Below are positions 45,746-53,956 of a DNA stretch of 64,000 nucleotides, one piece after another. Position 1 is the stretch's first letter. Each line of letters begins with the position of its first letter. Origin of the DNA: an uncultured Pelagibacteraceae bacterium (GTDB lineage Bacteria > Pseudomonadota > Alphaproteobacteria > Pelagibacterales > Pelagibacteraceae); contig CACKYY010000003.1 of assembly GCA_902604525.1 (NCBI GenBank), positions 22,125 to 86,124 on the forward strand, read 5' to 3'. A model generated the notes under the pieces. The model saw only the letters and a program-made list of their open reading frames with translations. It was not told where the DNA came from and made no database searches. Position numbers and translations under genes: made by a program.

Positions 45746-46573
45746 TCAAAATTTACCTTTTTTGTTTGAACCATTATAAAAAATTTTTGATAATTCTTTA
45801 TTTGCTTTTTTCTGAGAAATAATTTCATTTTTACCCATAAGTGTTAAGGGTATTTCAGAATATTCATGATAATTATGCTTGTCTTCACCTCTTGCTCTTT
45901 GAACATACATTTTTCCTATAACCTGATTAACATTGGTGCCTATATAACTTTGAATAACAAAGCCAATTCTTCTGTCATCACTAAAGTTTAGACCTGAACC
46001 ATGAATAACCAAAGGGTGGTGTAATGATATTTCTCCTGCTTTTAGAATTATAGGATCTGTTTCATTCAAAGATATATTTTTTATTGTTTGACCGCGTGTT
46101 AATAAATTATTTTTATCGAATTTTTGTTCATGATATTTTAAATTGTCTTTATGAGAGCTTGGCAACATTCTCATACAACCATTTTTCTCATTGGAGTCAG
46201 TAACTGCTAGCCAAACTGTAACCCAATTATGAGGCTCCAAACCTATATATTTGGCGTCTTGATGAAAACTAACAAATCCTTTTTCATTTTTTTCTTTTAT
46301 AAAAAGCGTAGTTCCACAAATAAGAATATTCTTACCAATAATACTCTCAACAGCGTCTAGTATATTTTTATTTAAACAAAGTTTATTTAATATAGGTGAA
46401 ATTAAATGAACGTAATTACGATTAATCCCGTCCAATGCTCCTGGCCATTTTTTTTCAATTTTTTCAATTTCTTCTCTGATTTCTTTTGCTTCACTAGAGG
46501 TTAAGGCACTTACTGGAGATATATATCCTTTACTTCTATAATGACTTATTTGATTTGTACTAAGCATCGTCAT
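45746..46573 (-). CDS. PhyH-family Fe(II)/2-oxoglutarate dioxygenase
   Basis: 275 residues of the phytanoyl-CoA dioxygenase family. The iron triad is visible: FHQDAKYIG gives H-x-D near residue 104, and HHPLVIHGSGLNFSDDRRIGFV (part) the distal His and the Arg that binds 2-oxoglutarate. VWLAVTDSNEKNGCMRMLPSSHKD (part) is typical. The start overlaps the stop of the upstream permease gene by 4 bp, so it is translationally coupled to an amino-acid importer. It may hydroxylate the imported molecule (inference). Confidence 0.88.
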   Translation of the reverse strand: MTMLSTNQISHYRSKGYISPVSALTSSEAKEIREEIEKIEKKWPGALDGINRNYVHLISPILNKLCLNKNILDAVESIIGKNILICGTTLFIKEKNEKGFVSFHQDAKYIGLEPHNWVTVWLAVTDSNEKNGCMRMLPSSHKDNLKYHEQKFDKNNLLTRGQTIKNISLNETDPIILKAGEISLHHPLVIHGSGLNFSDDRRIGFVIQSYIGTNVNQVIGKMYVQRARGEDKHNYHEYSEIPLTLMGKNEIISQKKANKELSKIFYNGSNKKGKF

Positions 46574-47247
46574 TGAGAAAAACTATATTTTTTTTCTAAA
46601 TATTTAATAAAGTTATGGATAATAAAAGTCATAAATAAATATATTCCACCAGCAACAATAAATACCTCTATTGGCTTAAATGTTGTTGATATAATATATT
46701 TTGCTACACCAGTTAAGTCCATTAATGTTACTGTACTTGCTAGAGATGTTCCCTTCATCATTAATATAATTTCATTTCCATAAGCTGGAAGAGATTGTCT
46801 AATAGCAATTGGAATTTGTATTTTATAAAAAATAATTTTATTTGATATTCCTAGGCTTTTACCAGCTTCAATTATTCCTGGCTTTATTGTCTGAAATGCT
46901 GACCTTAATATTTCTGATGTATAAGCACCTGTATTTAAAGTAAAAGCTATAATTGCACACCAATAAGGCTCTTTTAAAATAACCCACAAAAATGATGACC
47001 TCAAATATTCAATTTGTCCTAATCCAAAATAAATTATGAAAATTTGAACTAGTAAAGGAGTTCCTCTAAATAAATAAGAATATCCATAAGCAAATTTATT
47101 TATAAAAATATTTTTATTTAATCTTAAGATTGCGAATAAAAGCCCAATGATTAACCCAAAAAATAATGATGCAGATAATAATTTTAGAGTTACAACAGTT
47201 GCGCCTAAAAGTTTAGGAAAACTAGTGAACATTAAATCAAAATCCAT
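46570..47247 (-). CDS. Amino-acid ABC transporter permease (HisM-like)
   Basis: 225 residues, about five helices, with the polar-amino-acid permease signature: VVTLKLLSASLFFGLIIGLLFAILRL (part) opening, YLFRGTPLLVQIFIIYFGLG, AYTSEILRSAFQTIKPGIIEAGKSLGIS (part) with the EAA loop that contacts the ATPase, and NEIILMMKGTSLAS. It overlaps the sister permease by one base and the PhyH gene by 4 bp. No ATP-binding gene is in this operon. Confidence 0.9.
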   Translation of the reverse strand: MDFDLMFTSFPKLLGATVVTLKLLSASLFFGLIIGLLFAILRLNKNIFINKFAYGYSYLFRGTPLLVQIFIIYFGLGQIEYLRSSFLWVILKEPYWCAIIAFTLNTGAYTSEILRSAFQTIKPGIIEAGKSLGISNKIIFYKIQIPIAIRQSLPAYGNEIILMMKGTSLASTVTLMDLTGVAKYIISTTFKPIEVFIVAGGIYLFMTFIIHNFIKYLEKKYSFSQ

Positions 47248-47939
47248 TAATACCCCCTGCTATATTTGATCTCTAATCTGTTAATAATTTTCATACTGAT
47301 ATAAGTGAGCATCAGATACAAAATTGCTGCAAAACAATAAAAGAACAAAGGATCCCTTGTAGAGCCTGCTGCAATGTAGGATTGTCTCATAATTTCTACA
47401 AGTCCGGTCACAGAAATTAAAGATGTATCTTTTAAAGTAATTTGCCAAACGTTACTAAGGTTTGGAATAGCTAGTCTTAACATTTGAGGTAAAATTATCT
47501 TATAAAACTGAGTAAATTTATTAATTCCCAGAACCTTAGCAGCTTCAAATTGACCTTTATCTATAGACTGAATTGCACCTCTAAATACTTCTGTAGAATA
47601 GGCACCTGAAATTATTCCAATAGCCATAGATCCAGTAATGAATGCATTAATTTCAATGTATTCAAAATATCCAAAGATAGAAGCAACGTACATAATCGCT
47701 CCACTTCCTCCAAAAAAGAATAGATAAATAACTAAAAGTTCAGGAACACCACGAATTACTGTTGTGTAAAAGTTTCCTATTATATTTAAAGACTTAAATT
47801 TAGAAAGTTTTAAAGGTGTAAATATAAGAGCAAAAAAAAATCCAATAAACATTGCTGTAACTGAGACAGCTATGGTCATTAGGGTCGCATAAAATAGTTC
47901 ATCACCCCAACCAGTTTTGCCAAATGCGAGAAGTTCCAT
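47247..47939 (-). CDS. Amino-acid ABC transporter permease (HisQ-like)
   Basis: 230 residues, paired with the downstream permease. YTTVIRGVPELLVIYLFFFGGSG, SGAYSTEVFRGAIQSIDKGQFEAAKVLGI (part, EAA loop) and VWQITLKDTSLISVTGL are the family motifs. Its start codon is only 4 bp past a perfect 13-bp hairpin, with no Shine-Dalgarno site visible. First membrane component after the binding protein; inner membrane. Confidence 0.9.
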   Translation of the reverse strand: MELLAFGKTGWGDELFYATLMTIAVSVTAMFIGFFFALIFTPLKLSKFKSLNIIGNFYTTVIRGVPELLVIYLFFFGGSGAIMYVASIFGYFEYIEINAFITGSMAIGIISGAYSTEVFRGAIQSIDKGQFEAAKVLGINKFTQFYKIILPQMLRLAIPNLSNVWQITLKDTSLISVTGLVEIMRQSYIAAGSTRDPLFFYCFAAILYLMLTYISMKIINRLEIKYSRGY

Positions 47940-47943
47940 ATAG

Positions 47944-47972
47944 TTTGGCGACTATATATTATAGTCGCCAAA
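47944..47972 (-). promoter_or_regulatory. Perfect 13-bp hairpin between binding protein and permeases
   Basis: Arms 47944-47956 and 47960-47972 are exactly complementary with a 3-nt loop. No T run follows on the minus strand. It sits 11 bp after the binding-protein stop and 4 bp before the permease start. Confidence 0.8.
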
Positions 47973-47983
47973 TCTTAAATTAA

Positions 47984-48835
47984 TTACATAGATGCGTCGA
48001 AACCAAAGTGTTTAATAGCGAGCTTACTAATAATTCCTTTTTTTCTAGCTGTATTGATTGCTTTATTGAAATCTTTAAGAAGTTTTGCATCTCGTTTTCC
48101 AATTGCATCATCTCCACTCTGTCTAATTCCAACACCAACTCCATTACCAAATGCACCACCTGAAAAAGTGGGTCCAACTAGAGTAACTGCTTCACCTGAT
48201 TTGTCAGCATAGTCTGTAAACGCGACAGCTGCTGCTAAAGCAACATCACATCTGCCAGAAGTTAGATCAAGATTAACTTCGTCTTGTGTTTTGTAAGTTC
48301 TAACATTCACACTTCCTACATCACCTGACTCTAAAAAGTTTTGGTGAATAGTTCCAGTTTGTGTACAAACTGTTTTACCAGCAAGTGCACCTGTTAAAGT
48401 TTTAAGAGCTTTTTTAACATCAGATCCACCTAAAGATAAGTTTATACCTTCTGGAGTATCCATGCCCACTAAGCTTGAACCCTTCATTACTGCAAGAGAA
48501 GCAACTTCGTCTGCATAACCTTGTGAAAAAGTAATTGTTTTTTGTCTTTCAGCAGTAATAGACATTCCTGCCATGATTGCATCGAACTTTCTCATTAATA
48601 GAGCTGGAATCATTCCATCCCAATCTTGTTCAACGATTGTACATTCACGTTTCATGATTCCACATAATTCTTGAGCAAGCTCAACTTCGAAACCAATAAG
48701 ATTACCTGATGCATCTTTTGAATTCCATGGAGGGTAGGCTCCTTCAGTTCCAATTTTAATTTTGTCAGCGTAAACATTTCCGATAACAAAAAGAGAAGCA
48801 AGAACTGTTAAAATAGTCTTTTTAAATATATTCAT
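47984..48835 (-). CDS. Amino-acid ABC transporter substrate-binding protein (LAO/octopine-like)
   Basis: 283 residues with a signal peptide (MNIFKKTILTVLASLFVIGNVYA). Mature start DKIKIGTEGAYPPWNSKDASG, then GFEVELAQELC, VEQDWDGMIPALLMRKFDAIMAGMSIT (part), and CDVALAAAVAF near residue 210. This is the HisJ/ArgT/OccT/NocT cluster for cationic amino acids or opines. A GGAGA ribosome site precedes the ATG. The gene lies directly downstream of the spermidine-synthesis fusion (59 bp gap), making ornithine or arginine a fair guess for a ligand. Confidence 0.88.
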   Translation of the reverse strand: MNIFKKTILTVLASLFVIGNVYADKIKIGTEGAYPPWNSKDASGNLIGFEVELAQELCGIMKRECTIVEQDWDGMIPALLMRKFDAIMAGMSITAERQKTITFSQGYADEVASLAVMKGSSLVGMDTPEGINLSLGGSDVKKALKTLTGALAGKTVCTQTGTIHQNFLESGDVGSVNVRTYKTQDEVNLDLTSGRCDVALAAAVAFTDYADKSGEAVTLVGPTFSGGAFGNGVGVGIRQSGDDAIGKRDAKLLKDFNKAINTARKKGIISKLAIKHFGFDASM

Positions 48836-48894
48836 TATTTTCTCCTTAATTTGAAGATATTTATTTCACAAATTTTAATAATAAAAAAGAAAAA

Positions 48895-49935
48895 TTAATG
48901 GTTTATTGAAGATGAGAAATTCCAAGAACAATCAAAACTAGGTATGTAAACTCTTGATAAATTTGTATTTCCAAAATTTTGATTAAAAACATTTAACCAA
49001 TTTTCAACCTGCTGTGGTTTTTTATCTTGGCTTCCAACTTGTGCAGTGATAACTCCTTTTGGTTTTAAAATTCTAACTAAGGAGTCCATGTTATTTGATG
49101 CTAAATCAATGCAAAATTGGTCATCATTTAAATCTACATAAATATGATCGTAAGTATCATCACTCACAGACTTAATGCTTTCAAAAGCGTCTCCCCAAAC
49201 ACACTTGACGGAATTTTTTTCAGTTGCTTTTTTTCCTATATCTCCAAGATGTTTATTACATGCATCAACAACCTCTGGATCTAATTCATACCAATCAATA
49301 AAATTAAAATTTTTCGATATGCATTCTCTGGCAACTCCTCCATCACCTCCACCAATAATTGCTGCTCTTTCATTATTTTTGTTTAGTTTCAAACCTGCTC
49401 CTACAAATGTTGAGCTATATAAATGTTCATCCGTTGTTGCTACTTGAATTTCGCCATCAATAAAGAGAGATTTGCCAAATTGTTCTAATTCCAGGATTTC
49501 AATATGTTGACCAACTTTTGATTTAAAGTCTTCCAAAACATCGTTTACTACATAAGACTTTTGTAGTCCAGGTGAGCTATAAATATCATGATAAAGAGAC
49601 TTGGTATCTCTATTAAATTCTTTTTTAATTATTCTTGTATGTTCAAATTCTTTTTTGATAATTTCAACTGCAACAGAGGGATTGATTTTCCCACATGTAA
49701 AAAAATCAAAGCTAATAATTCCTTTCTCAGGAAAAGTATGAAAACTAATGTGGCTTTCTGCTAATAAAGCTAAAATTGTAAAACCTTGGGGTTCAAACTT
49801 ATATTTGGAAATTTTAAGTATTGTAACATTGGCAGCTTTAGCTATATCGTAAATTACTTTTTCAAAAAATGAAGGATCATACTCTTTGGTAGTTCCTATA
49901 ATATCTAGAGTTATATGTTCACCAACTTTAGTCAT
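48895..49935 (-). CDS. S-adenosylmethionine decarboxylase-spermidine synthase fusion (SpeD-SpeE)
   Basis: 346 residues. Residues about 1-115 are a bacterial AdoMet decarboxylase: LAESHISFHTFPEKG gives the self-cleavage site Glu60-Ser61 and His66, and Cys81 completes the set, in near-identical spacing to single-domain SpeD. From about 125 on it is a spermidine synthase with YSSPGLQKSYV, FIDGEIQVATTDEHLYSS (part), AAIIGGGDGGVARE and YVDLNDD. One protein therefore makes decarboxylated AdoMet and uses it with putrescine to give spermidine and methylthioadenosine. The nucleosidase that handles that by-product lies 58 bp upstream on the same strand. Confidence 0.93.
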   Translation of the reverse strand: MTKVGEHITLDIIGTTKEYDPSFFEKVIYDIAKAANVTILKISKYKFEPQGFTILALLAESHISFHTFPEKGIISFDFFTCGKINPSVAVEIIKKEFEHTRIIKKEFNRDTKSLYHDIYSSPGLQKSYVVNDVLEDFKSKVGQHIEILELEQFGKSLFIDGEIQVATTDEHLYSSTFVGAGLKLNKNNERAAIIGGGDGGVARECISKNFNFIDWYELDPEVVDACNKHLGDIGKKATEKNSVKCVWGDAFESIKSVSDDTYDHIYVDLNDDQFCIDLASNNMDSLVRILKPKGVITAQVGSQDKKPQQVENWLNVFNQNFGNTNLSRVYIPSFDCSWNFSSSINH

Positions 49936-49993
49936 TTATCTCCTGAATTTGAAGTCTTTGATATAGATATTGTTTTTATTTTCAATTAAAAAA

Positions 49994-50524
49994 TTATAAC
50001 TCAATTTCTTTTAATTTGTTTTGAAAGAGTTTTGCCCCTTTTTTACAATTTTCTATCCAATCATTTGGTGCATTTTCATCTGCATTGTCTGATACATACT
50101 TAAAGCATCTAAATTTAACATTTTCTAATTTACAAACCTTTGCTAAAGCATATGCCTCCATATCCACTAGATCTACACTCATTTCAATTTTATTATTTAC
50201 AAAACTATCTCCACTTCCGCAGGAAAAGCCTTCATCAGAATTAATTATTTCATTGATATTATCAAAAGGAGTTTCACCTAATTTAAGGTCAAGCAACTCT
50301 CTTGCATCCATATCTCTTTGATAAAATTTCGTACATTCAACAATACCAGAAGTTCCTTGTTTAATCGCACCCGCACTTCCAAAATTTATTACTTGATTAG
50401 GTTTAAATTTATTGATTAATTTCAATAAATTATATGTGGCATTAATTTTTCCAACTCCAATATAATGAAAATAATCTAGACCAGGAGTTTCTTCTTTTAA
50501 AGCTGCAACAAATAATTTATTCAT
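49994..50524 (-). CDS. mtnN: Short methylthioadenosine/SAH nucleosidase-like protein
   Basis: 176 residues of the PNP/UDP phosphorylase superfamily. VAALKEE carries the first catalytic Glu, VINFGSAGAI the ribose site, SVDLVDMEAYALAKVC the M-E substrate motif, and FKYVSDNADENA the catalytic Asp. It is about 55 residues shorter than E. coli MtnN, so some loops are missing. Context (spermidine synthase on one side, apt on the other) supports cleavage of methylthioadenosine to adenine. A futalosine-type nucleosidase is less likely. Its start codon is 5 bp from the apt start. Confidence 0.78.
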   Translation of the reverse strand: MNKLFVAALKEETPGLDYFHYIGVGKINATYNLLKLINKFKPNQVINFGSAGAIKQGTSGIVECTKFYQRDMDARELLDLKLGETPFDNINEIINSDEGFSCGSGDSFVNNKIEMSVDLVDMEAYALAKVCKLENVKFRCFKYVSDNADENAPNDWIENCKKGAKLFQNKLKEIEL

Positions 50525-50529
50525 GAGAT

Positions 50530-51057
50530 ATGAACTTAAAAAATTTTATTAGATCAATACCAGATTATCCAAAAAAAGGAATTCTTTTTAGAGATATTAC
50601 AACGTTGATCAAAAATGAAAATGCTTTTGTTGAAACTATCAATCAAATTATTGAACATTCCAAAAAATTTAATTTTACTAAAATAGCAGCGATAGAGTCT
50701 AGAGGATTTGTTTTTGCCTCTGCAGTTTCATATTTGCTAAAAAAACCTTTTATTATGCTTAGAAAAAAAAATAAACTACCAGCCGATGTTCACTCTGTAG
50801 ATTTTGATCTTGAATATGGAACTGCTACAATTGAAGTTCATAAAGATTCAATAAACGAAAATGATAGTGTTTTAATAATTGATGATTTGATTGCAACCGG
50901 AGGAACTGCAGAAGCAGCAGCAAAACTTGTGGCAATTTCAAATGGTAAAGTGGCAGCTTTCATATTTGTTATTAATTTATTTGATCTAGGTGGCTCAGAC
51001 AAGTTAATTAAAAATAAATACAAAGTTGAAAATTTAATTGAGTTTCCTGGTCATTAA
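50530..51057 (+). CDS. apt: Adenine phosphoribosyltransferase
   Basis: 175 residues. Converts adenine plus PRPP to AMP. FIRSIPDYPKKGILFRDITTL is the standard Apt start, AIESRGFVFASAVSYLL the adenine site, and VLIIDDLIATGGTAEAAAKL (part) the PRPP loop. It recovers the adenine released by the divergent nucleosidase. The two start codons are just 5 bp apart and no ribosome site is visible. The stop is one base from the 3' end of the convergent tRNA gene. Confidence 0.95.
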   Translation: MNLKNFIRSIPDYPKKGILFRDITTLIKNENAFVETINQIIEHSKKFNFTKIAAIESRGFVFASAVSYLLKKPFIMLRKKNKLPADVHSVDFDLEYGTATIEVHKDSINENDSVLIIDDLIATGGTAEAAAKLVAISNGKVAAFIFVINLFDLGGSDKLIKNKYKVENLIEFPGH

Positions 51058-51058
51058 T

Positions 51059-51135
51059 TGGTAGCGGGAAGTGGGATCGAACCACTGACCTCAGGCTTAT
51101 GAGTCCTGCGCTCTAACCAACTGAGCTACCCCGCC
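51059..51135 (-). tRNA. tRNA-Met (anticodon CAT), elongator type
   Basis: A 77-nt cloverleaf on the minus strand with encoded CCA. Acceptor GGCGGGG pairs with its 3' arm with G-U pairs at both ends; the D arm, T arm (GGTTCGATC) and CTCATAA anticodon loop are clear. G2-C71, C3-G70, A73 and C34 favour elongator tRNA-Met over initiator (no C1 mismatch, and no GGG/CCC anticodon-stem run). The top anticodon-stem pair is A31 opposite G39, a mismatch. A CAT anticodon could also mean tRNA-Ile2, which I rate less likely. Confidence 0.9.
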
Positions 51136-51149
51136 ATACCATGAGAAGT

Positions 51150-51177
51150 CTTATAATATAAATCTCTATTGTTTCAA
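51150..51177 (-). promoter_or_regulatory. Probable tRNA-Met promoter
   Basis: On the minus strand TTGAAA (51172-51177) and TATAAG (51150-51155) are 16 bp apart; the predicted start falls 5-10 bp before the tRNA 5' end at 51135. Confidence 0.5.
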
Positions 51178-51202
51178 TATACTTTTAACTAAGATTTATG
51201 GT

Positions 51203-51403
51203 CTAAGTAATAAAATAAATGGTAATCGAAAAGATTAAAGCAACCAACAAAAGCGAAACTATTATATTTTTTTTAAAAGTTTTTTTTTTATCTAATCTAA
51301 CTCTATTTAGTAAAATGTTAACATCTGTAGTTTTAATCTCTTTACTAGATGAATTTTCATCTAAAGATCTCTCTTTATTTAAATCTGTGTAACTACGAGC
51401 CAT
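51203..51403 (-). CDS. Small C-terminally anchored membrane protein
   Basis: 66 residues. A polar, acidic N-terminal half is followed by TTDVNILLNRVRLDKKKTF and one hydrophobic C-terminal helix (about residues 47-65). No family recognised. It resembles the 65-residue protein at 62399-62596 in length, order of parts and in the D-V-x-x-L-x-x-R-x-(K) pattern before the helix. It lies between the tRNA promoter and the dimethylglycine dehydrogenase gene on the same strand. Confidence 0.55.
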   Translation of the reverse strand: MARSYTDLNKERSLDENSSSKEIKTTDVNILLNRVRLDKKKTFKKNIIVSLLLVALIFSITIYFIT

Positions 51404-51465
51404 TTGTAAGAATTAATTTAATCACTTTAAATTAAATAAAACAATTAATATTTTTTAAATTAATA

Positions 51466-53913
51466 TTAAATGTTTTTAAAATTAGTTTGTTTTAAAGGTT
51501 TCTCTATTAGTTGTGCCTGATGCATTTGTTTCTCAACTTCTATGAAAATATCATTTTCTAGCAATTCCTCTGTTGAATAATAATTGCTTATGTATCCAAA
51601 AGCTAAATTTTTTTTAAAATTGAATGAGTAGTTACCAGAAGTAGTTCTACCAATAATTTTATCTTTAAAAAAAATAGGTTCATCGTGAAGTAACAATGGT
51701 GAACCTGGTTTATTATCTTTAAGAGTAAGCATAATAAATCTTCGATCAATTTTTTTGTTTTTAATAACTTGAAGTGCCTCTTTACCAATAAAATCAATTT
51801 CTTTTTTATTACTAATAGTGAATGTTAGGCCAGATTGAAATTGATTTTCTTCTGGAGAAATATCATGCCCCCAATGCAAAAAACCACTTTCCATTCTCAT
51901 GGTATCTAAAGCATGCATTCCACAATTAGAAAGATTGAATTTCTTTCCTTTTTCAATAATTAGTTCATAGATTTTTTTAGCTTCAGTTATTTTAATATAC
52001 AATTCATAACCTAGTTCTCCAACGTATGATAATCGTTGAGCCCAAATTTTTGTATTATCGATTTTAATATATTTCGCATACCCAAACTTAAAATTATCGT
52101 TTGTAAAATCTTCTTTACTTATCTCTTGCATAAACGATCTGCTTTTAGGGCCAAATATACCAAATACACAATAATCATCGGTCACATCTTTAAGATCAAT
52201 TCCGTGTGACAAATGTTTTTTAATATGAAATTTATCTCTTTCTCTTGTGGCAGCTGAACTAATAATTCTAAAATGATTATGATCAATACAGATTACTGTC
52301 AAATCAGTTTCAATGCCACCATCTTCATTTAACATATGAGTATAAGTACACCTTCCAACTTCATTTTTAATATTTGCAGTACAAATTTTTTGTAAATTTT
52401 CATGAGCTTGATCTGATTTTATCTCGAATTTCGAAAATGGAGTTAAATCAAATAAGCCTATATTTTTTAATGTATTAGTTGTTTCATATTCCACAGCTGG
52501 ATACCAGTTTTGATAATTGTAACTGTACTGATATTCTGTTTTTTCACCATCAAGAGCAAACCACATTGGCCTCTCATATCCTGCTGATACACCAAAGCAT
52601 GCTCCAAAGCTTTTTAATAAATCATGATGTGGTAAAGTTTTTATATTTCTTGATGTTTTGTGCTGTTTGTAGGGCCAATGCATTCCATATAAATCCCCTA
52701 AGGACTCAGTAATCCTATCTTTAATAAAATCTAAATCTGAATGAAATTTCTGAAATCTTTTTATATCGTAATTAAAAATATCTTCGTTTATATGTCCATT
52801 CATCAACCATTCAGCAGTTACTTTTCCAACACCTCCTCCGCTCCCAATTCCAATACTATTTAAACCACAGCTGACAAACAAATTTTTTACTTCTGGCACT
52901 TCACCTAATAAAGAGTTGGTGTCAGGGGTAAAAGATTCTGGACCCGAAAAAAATTTTCTAATACCTGTTTTTTCTAAAACTGGGAACCTTTTCATAGATT
53001 TTTCTAAATAAGGTTCGAAGTGTTCAAAATTTTCAGGAAATTCTCCAAAGGAAAAATCTTCTGGCACTTTATAAGTTTTATTAAAGGCAGGGATAGATTT
53101 ACCCTCAAATATTCCTATTAATAACTTTCCAGCATCCTCTTTAAAATAAACACTGCTATCAAAATCTCTTATTACAGGTAGAGTTGGTGAAAGCTTTTCT
53201 ATTGGTTCAGTAATTACATAAAAATGTTCTGCAGGATAAAGAGGAATACTAACTCCAATCTTTTCACCAATTTGTCTAGACCACATTCCTGTTGCTAAAA
53301 CTACATACTCACACTCTATATCTTGACCATTAACTCTAACTCCATGAACTCTTCCATTTTTAGTCAATATTGTTTCAACTGGGGATTGTTCATATATTTT
53401 TGCTCCACCTTTTCTTGCTCCTTTAGCAAGCATGTGAGTGACCCCACTTGGGTCTGCAGAACCATCACCTGGCATTAAAATCCCACCTTTTAAGTCCTCC
53501 GTACTCATTATGGGGTATTTTTTTTTAATCTCTTCCTTGTTAAGTATTCTTAAATCAACATCATAGAGTTGTGCGGTAGTTGCTTGTCTTTTAAGTTCCT
53601 GCCAACGACTATCAGTTTGTGCAATTGAAAGTGCACCGTTAAGTCTTAGTCCTGCTGAGTGATCAATTTCTTTTTCCAAATTTTTATATAAATCTAAAGT
53701 GTATTTTCTTATTTTAGTTACAGAGGCTGATGGACCTAACTGACTTACTAATCCTGCTGCATGCCAAGTTGTGCCTGATGTCAATTGATCTCTTTCTAAA
53801 AGAACAACATCTGTCCAACCAAATTTTGTTAGATGATAAGCTACAGAACATCCTATTACACCCCCACCTATTACAATTACTTTCGTTGATAAAGGTAATG
53901 TTTTGTTATTCAT
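51466..53913 (-). CDS. Dimethylglycine/sarcosine dehydrogenase (FAD + GcvT domains)
   Basis: 815 residues. The N-terminal FAD domain starts with VIVIGGGVIGCSVAYHL; GTTWHAAGLVSQLGPS holds the His that binds FAD covalently in this family. It runs to about residue 390. A GcvT-like folate domain follows (WFALDGEKTEYQY through YVGELGYELYI) to about residue 720, then a C-terminal barrel. Such enzymes demethylate dimethylglycine or sarcosine and pass the methyl group to tetrahydrofolate. SAR11 uses glycine-betaine breakdown for glycine and one-carbon units, which fits. Sarcosine versus dimethylglycine is not settled. Confidence 0.9.
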   Translation of the reverse strand: MNNKTLPLSTKVIVIGGGVIGCSVAYHLTKFGWTDVVLLERDQLTSGTTWHAAGLVSQLGPSASVTKIRKYTLDLYKNLEKEIDHSAGLRLNGALSIAQTDSRWQELKRQATTAQLYDVDLRILNKEEIKKKYPIMSTEDLKGGILMPGDGSADPSGVTHMLAKGARKGGAKIYEQSPVETILTKNGRVHGVRVNGQDIECEYVVLATGMWSRQIGEKIGVSIPLYPAEHFYVITEPIEKLSPTLPVIRDFDSSVYFKEDAGKLLIGIFEGKSIPAFNKTYKVPEDFSFGEFPENFEHFEPYLEKSMKRFPVLEKTGIRKFFSGPESFTPDTNSLLGEVPEVKNLFVSCGLNSIGIGSGGGVGKVTAEWLMNGHINEDIFNYDIKRFQKFHSDLDFIKDRITESLGDLYGMHWPYKQHKTSRNIKTLPHHDLLKSFGACFGVSAGYERPMWFALDGEKTEYQYSYNYQNWYPAVEYETTNTLKNIGLFDLTPFSKFEIKSDQAHENLQKICTANIKNEVGRCTYTHMLNEDGGIETDLTVICIDHNHFRIISSAATRERDKFHIKKHLSHGIDLKDVTDDYCVFGIFGPKSRSFMQEISKEDFTNDNFKFGYAKYIKIDNTKIWAQRLSYVGELGYELYIKITEAKKIYELIIEKGKKFNLSNCGMHALDTMRMESGFLHWGHDISPEENQFQSGLTFTISNKKEIDFIGKEALQVIKNKKIDRRFIMLTLKDNKPGSPLLLHDEPIFFKDKIIGRTTSGNYSFNFKKNLAFGYISNYYSTEELLENDIFIEVEKQMHQAQLIEKPLKQTNFKNI

Positions 53914-53956
53914 AAATTATAATGATATTAAGAAACTTTAATTTATTGTAAATAAA

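Noticed and set aside
49936..49993. Possible S-adenosylmethionine riboswitch before the SpeD-SpeE fusion
   Set aside because: The leader is about 58 bp, AT-rich and has no stem set or pseudoknot that I can recognise; only a Shine-Dalgarno-like site is seen.
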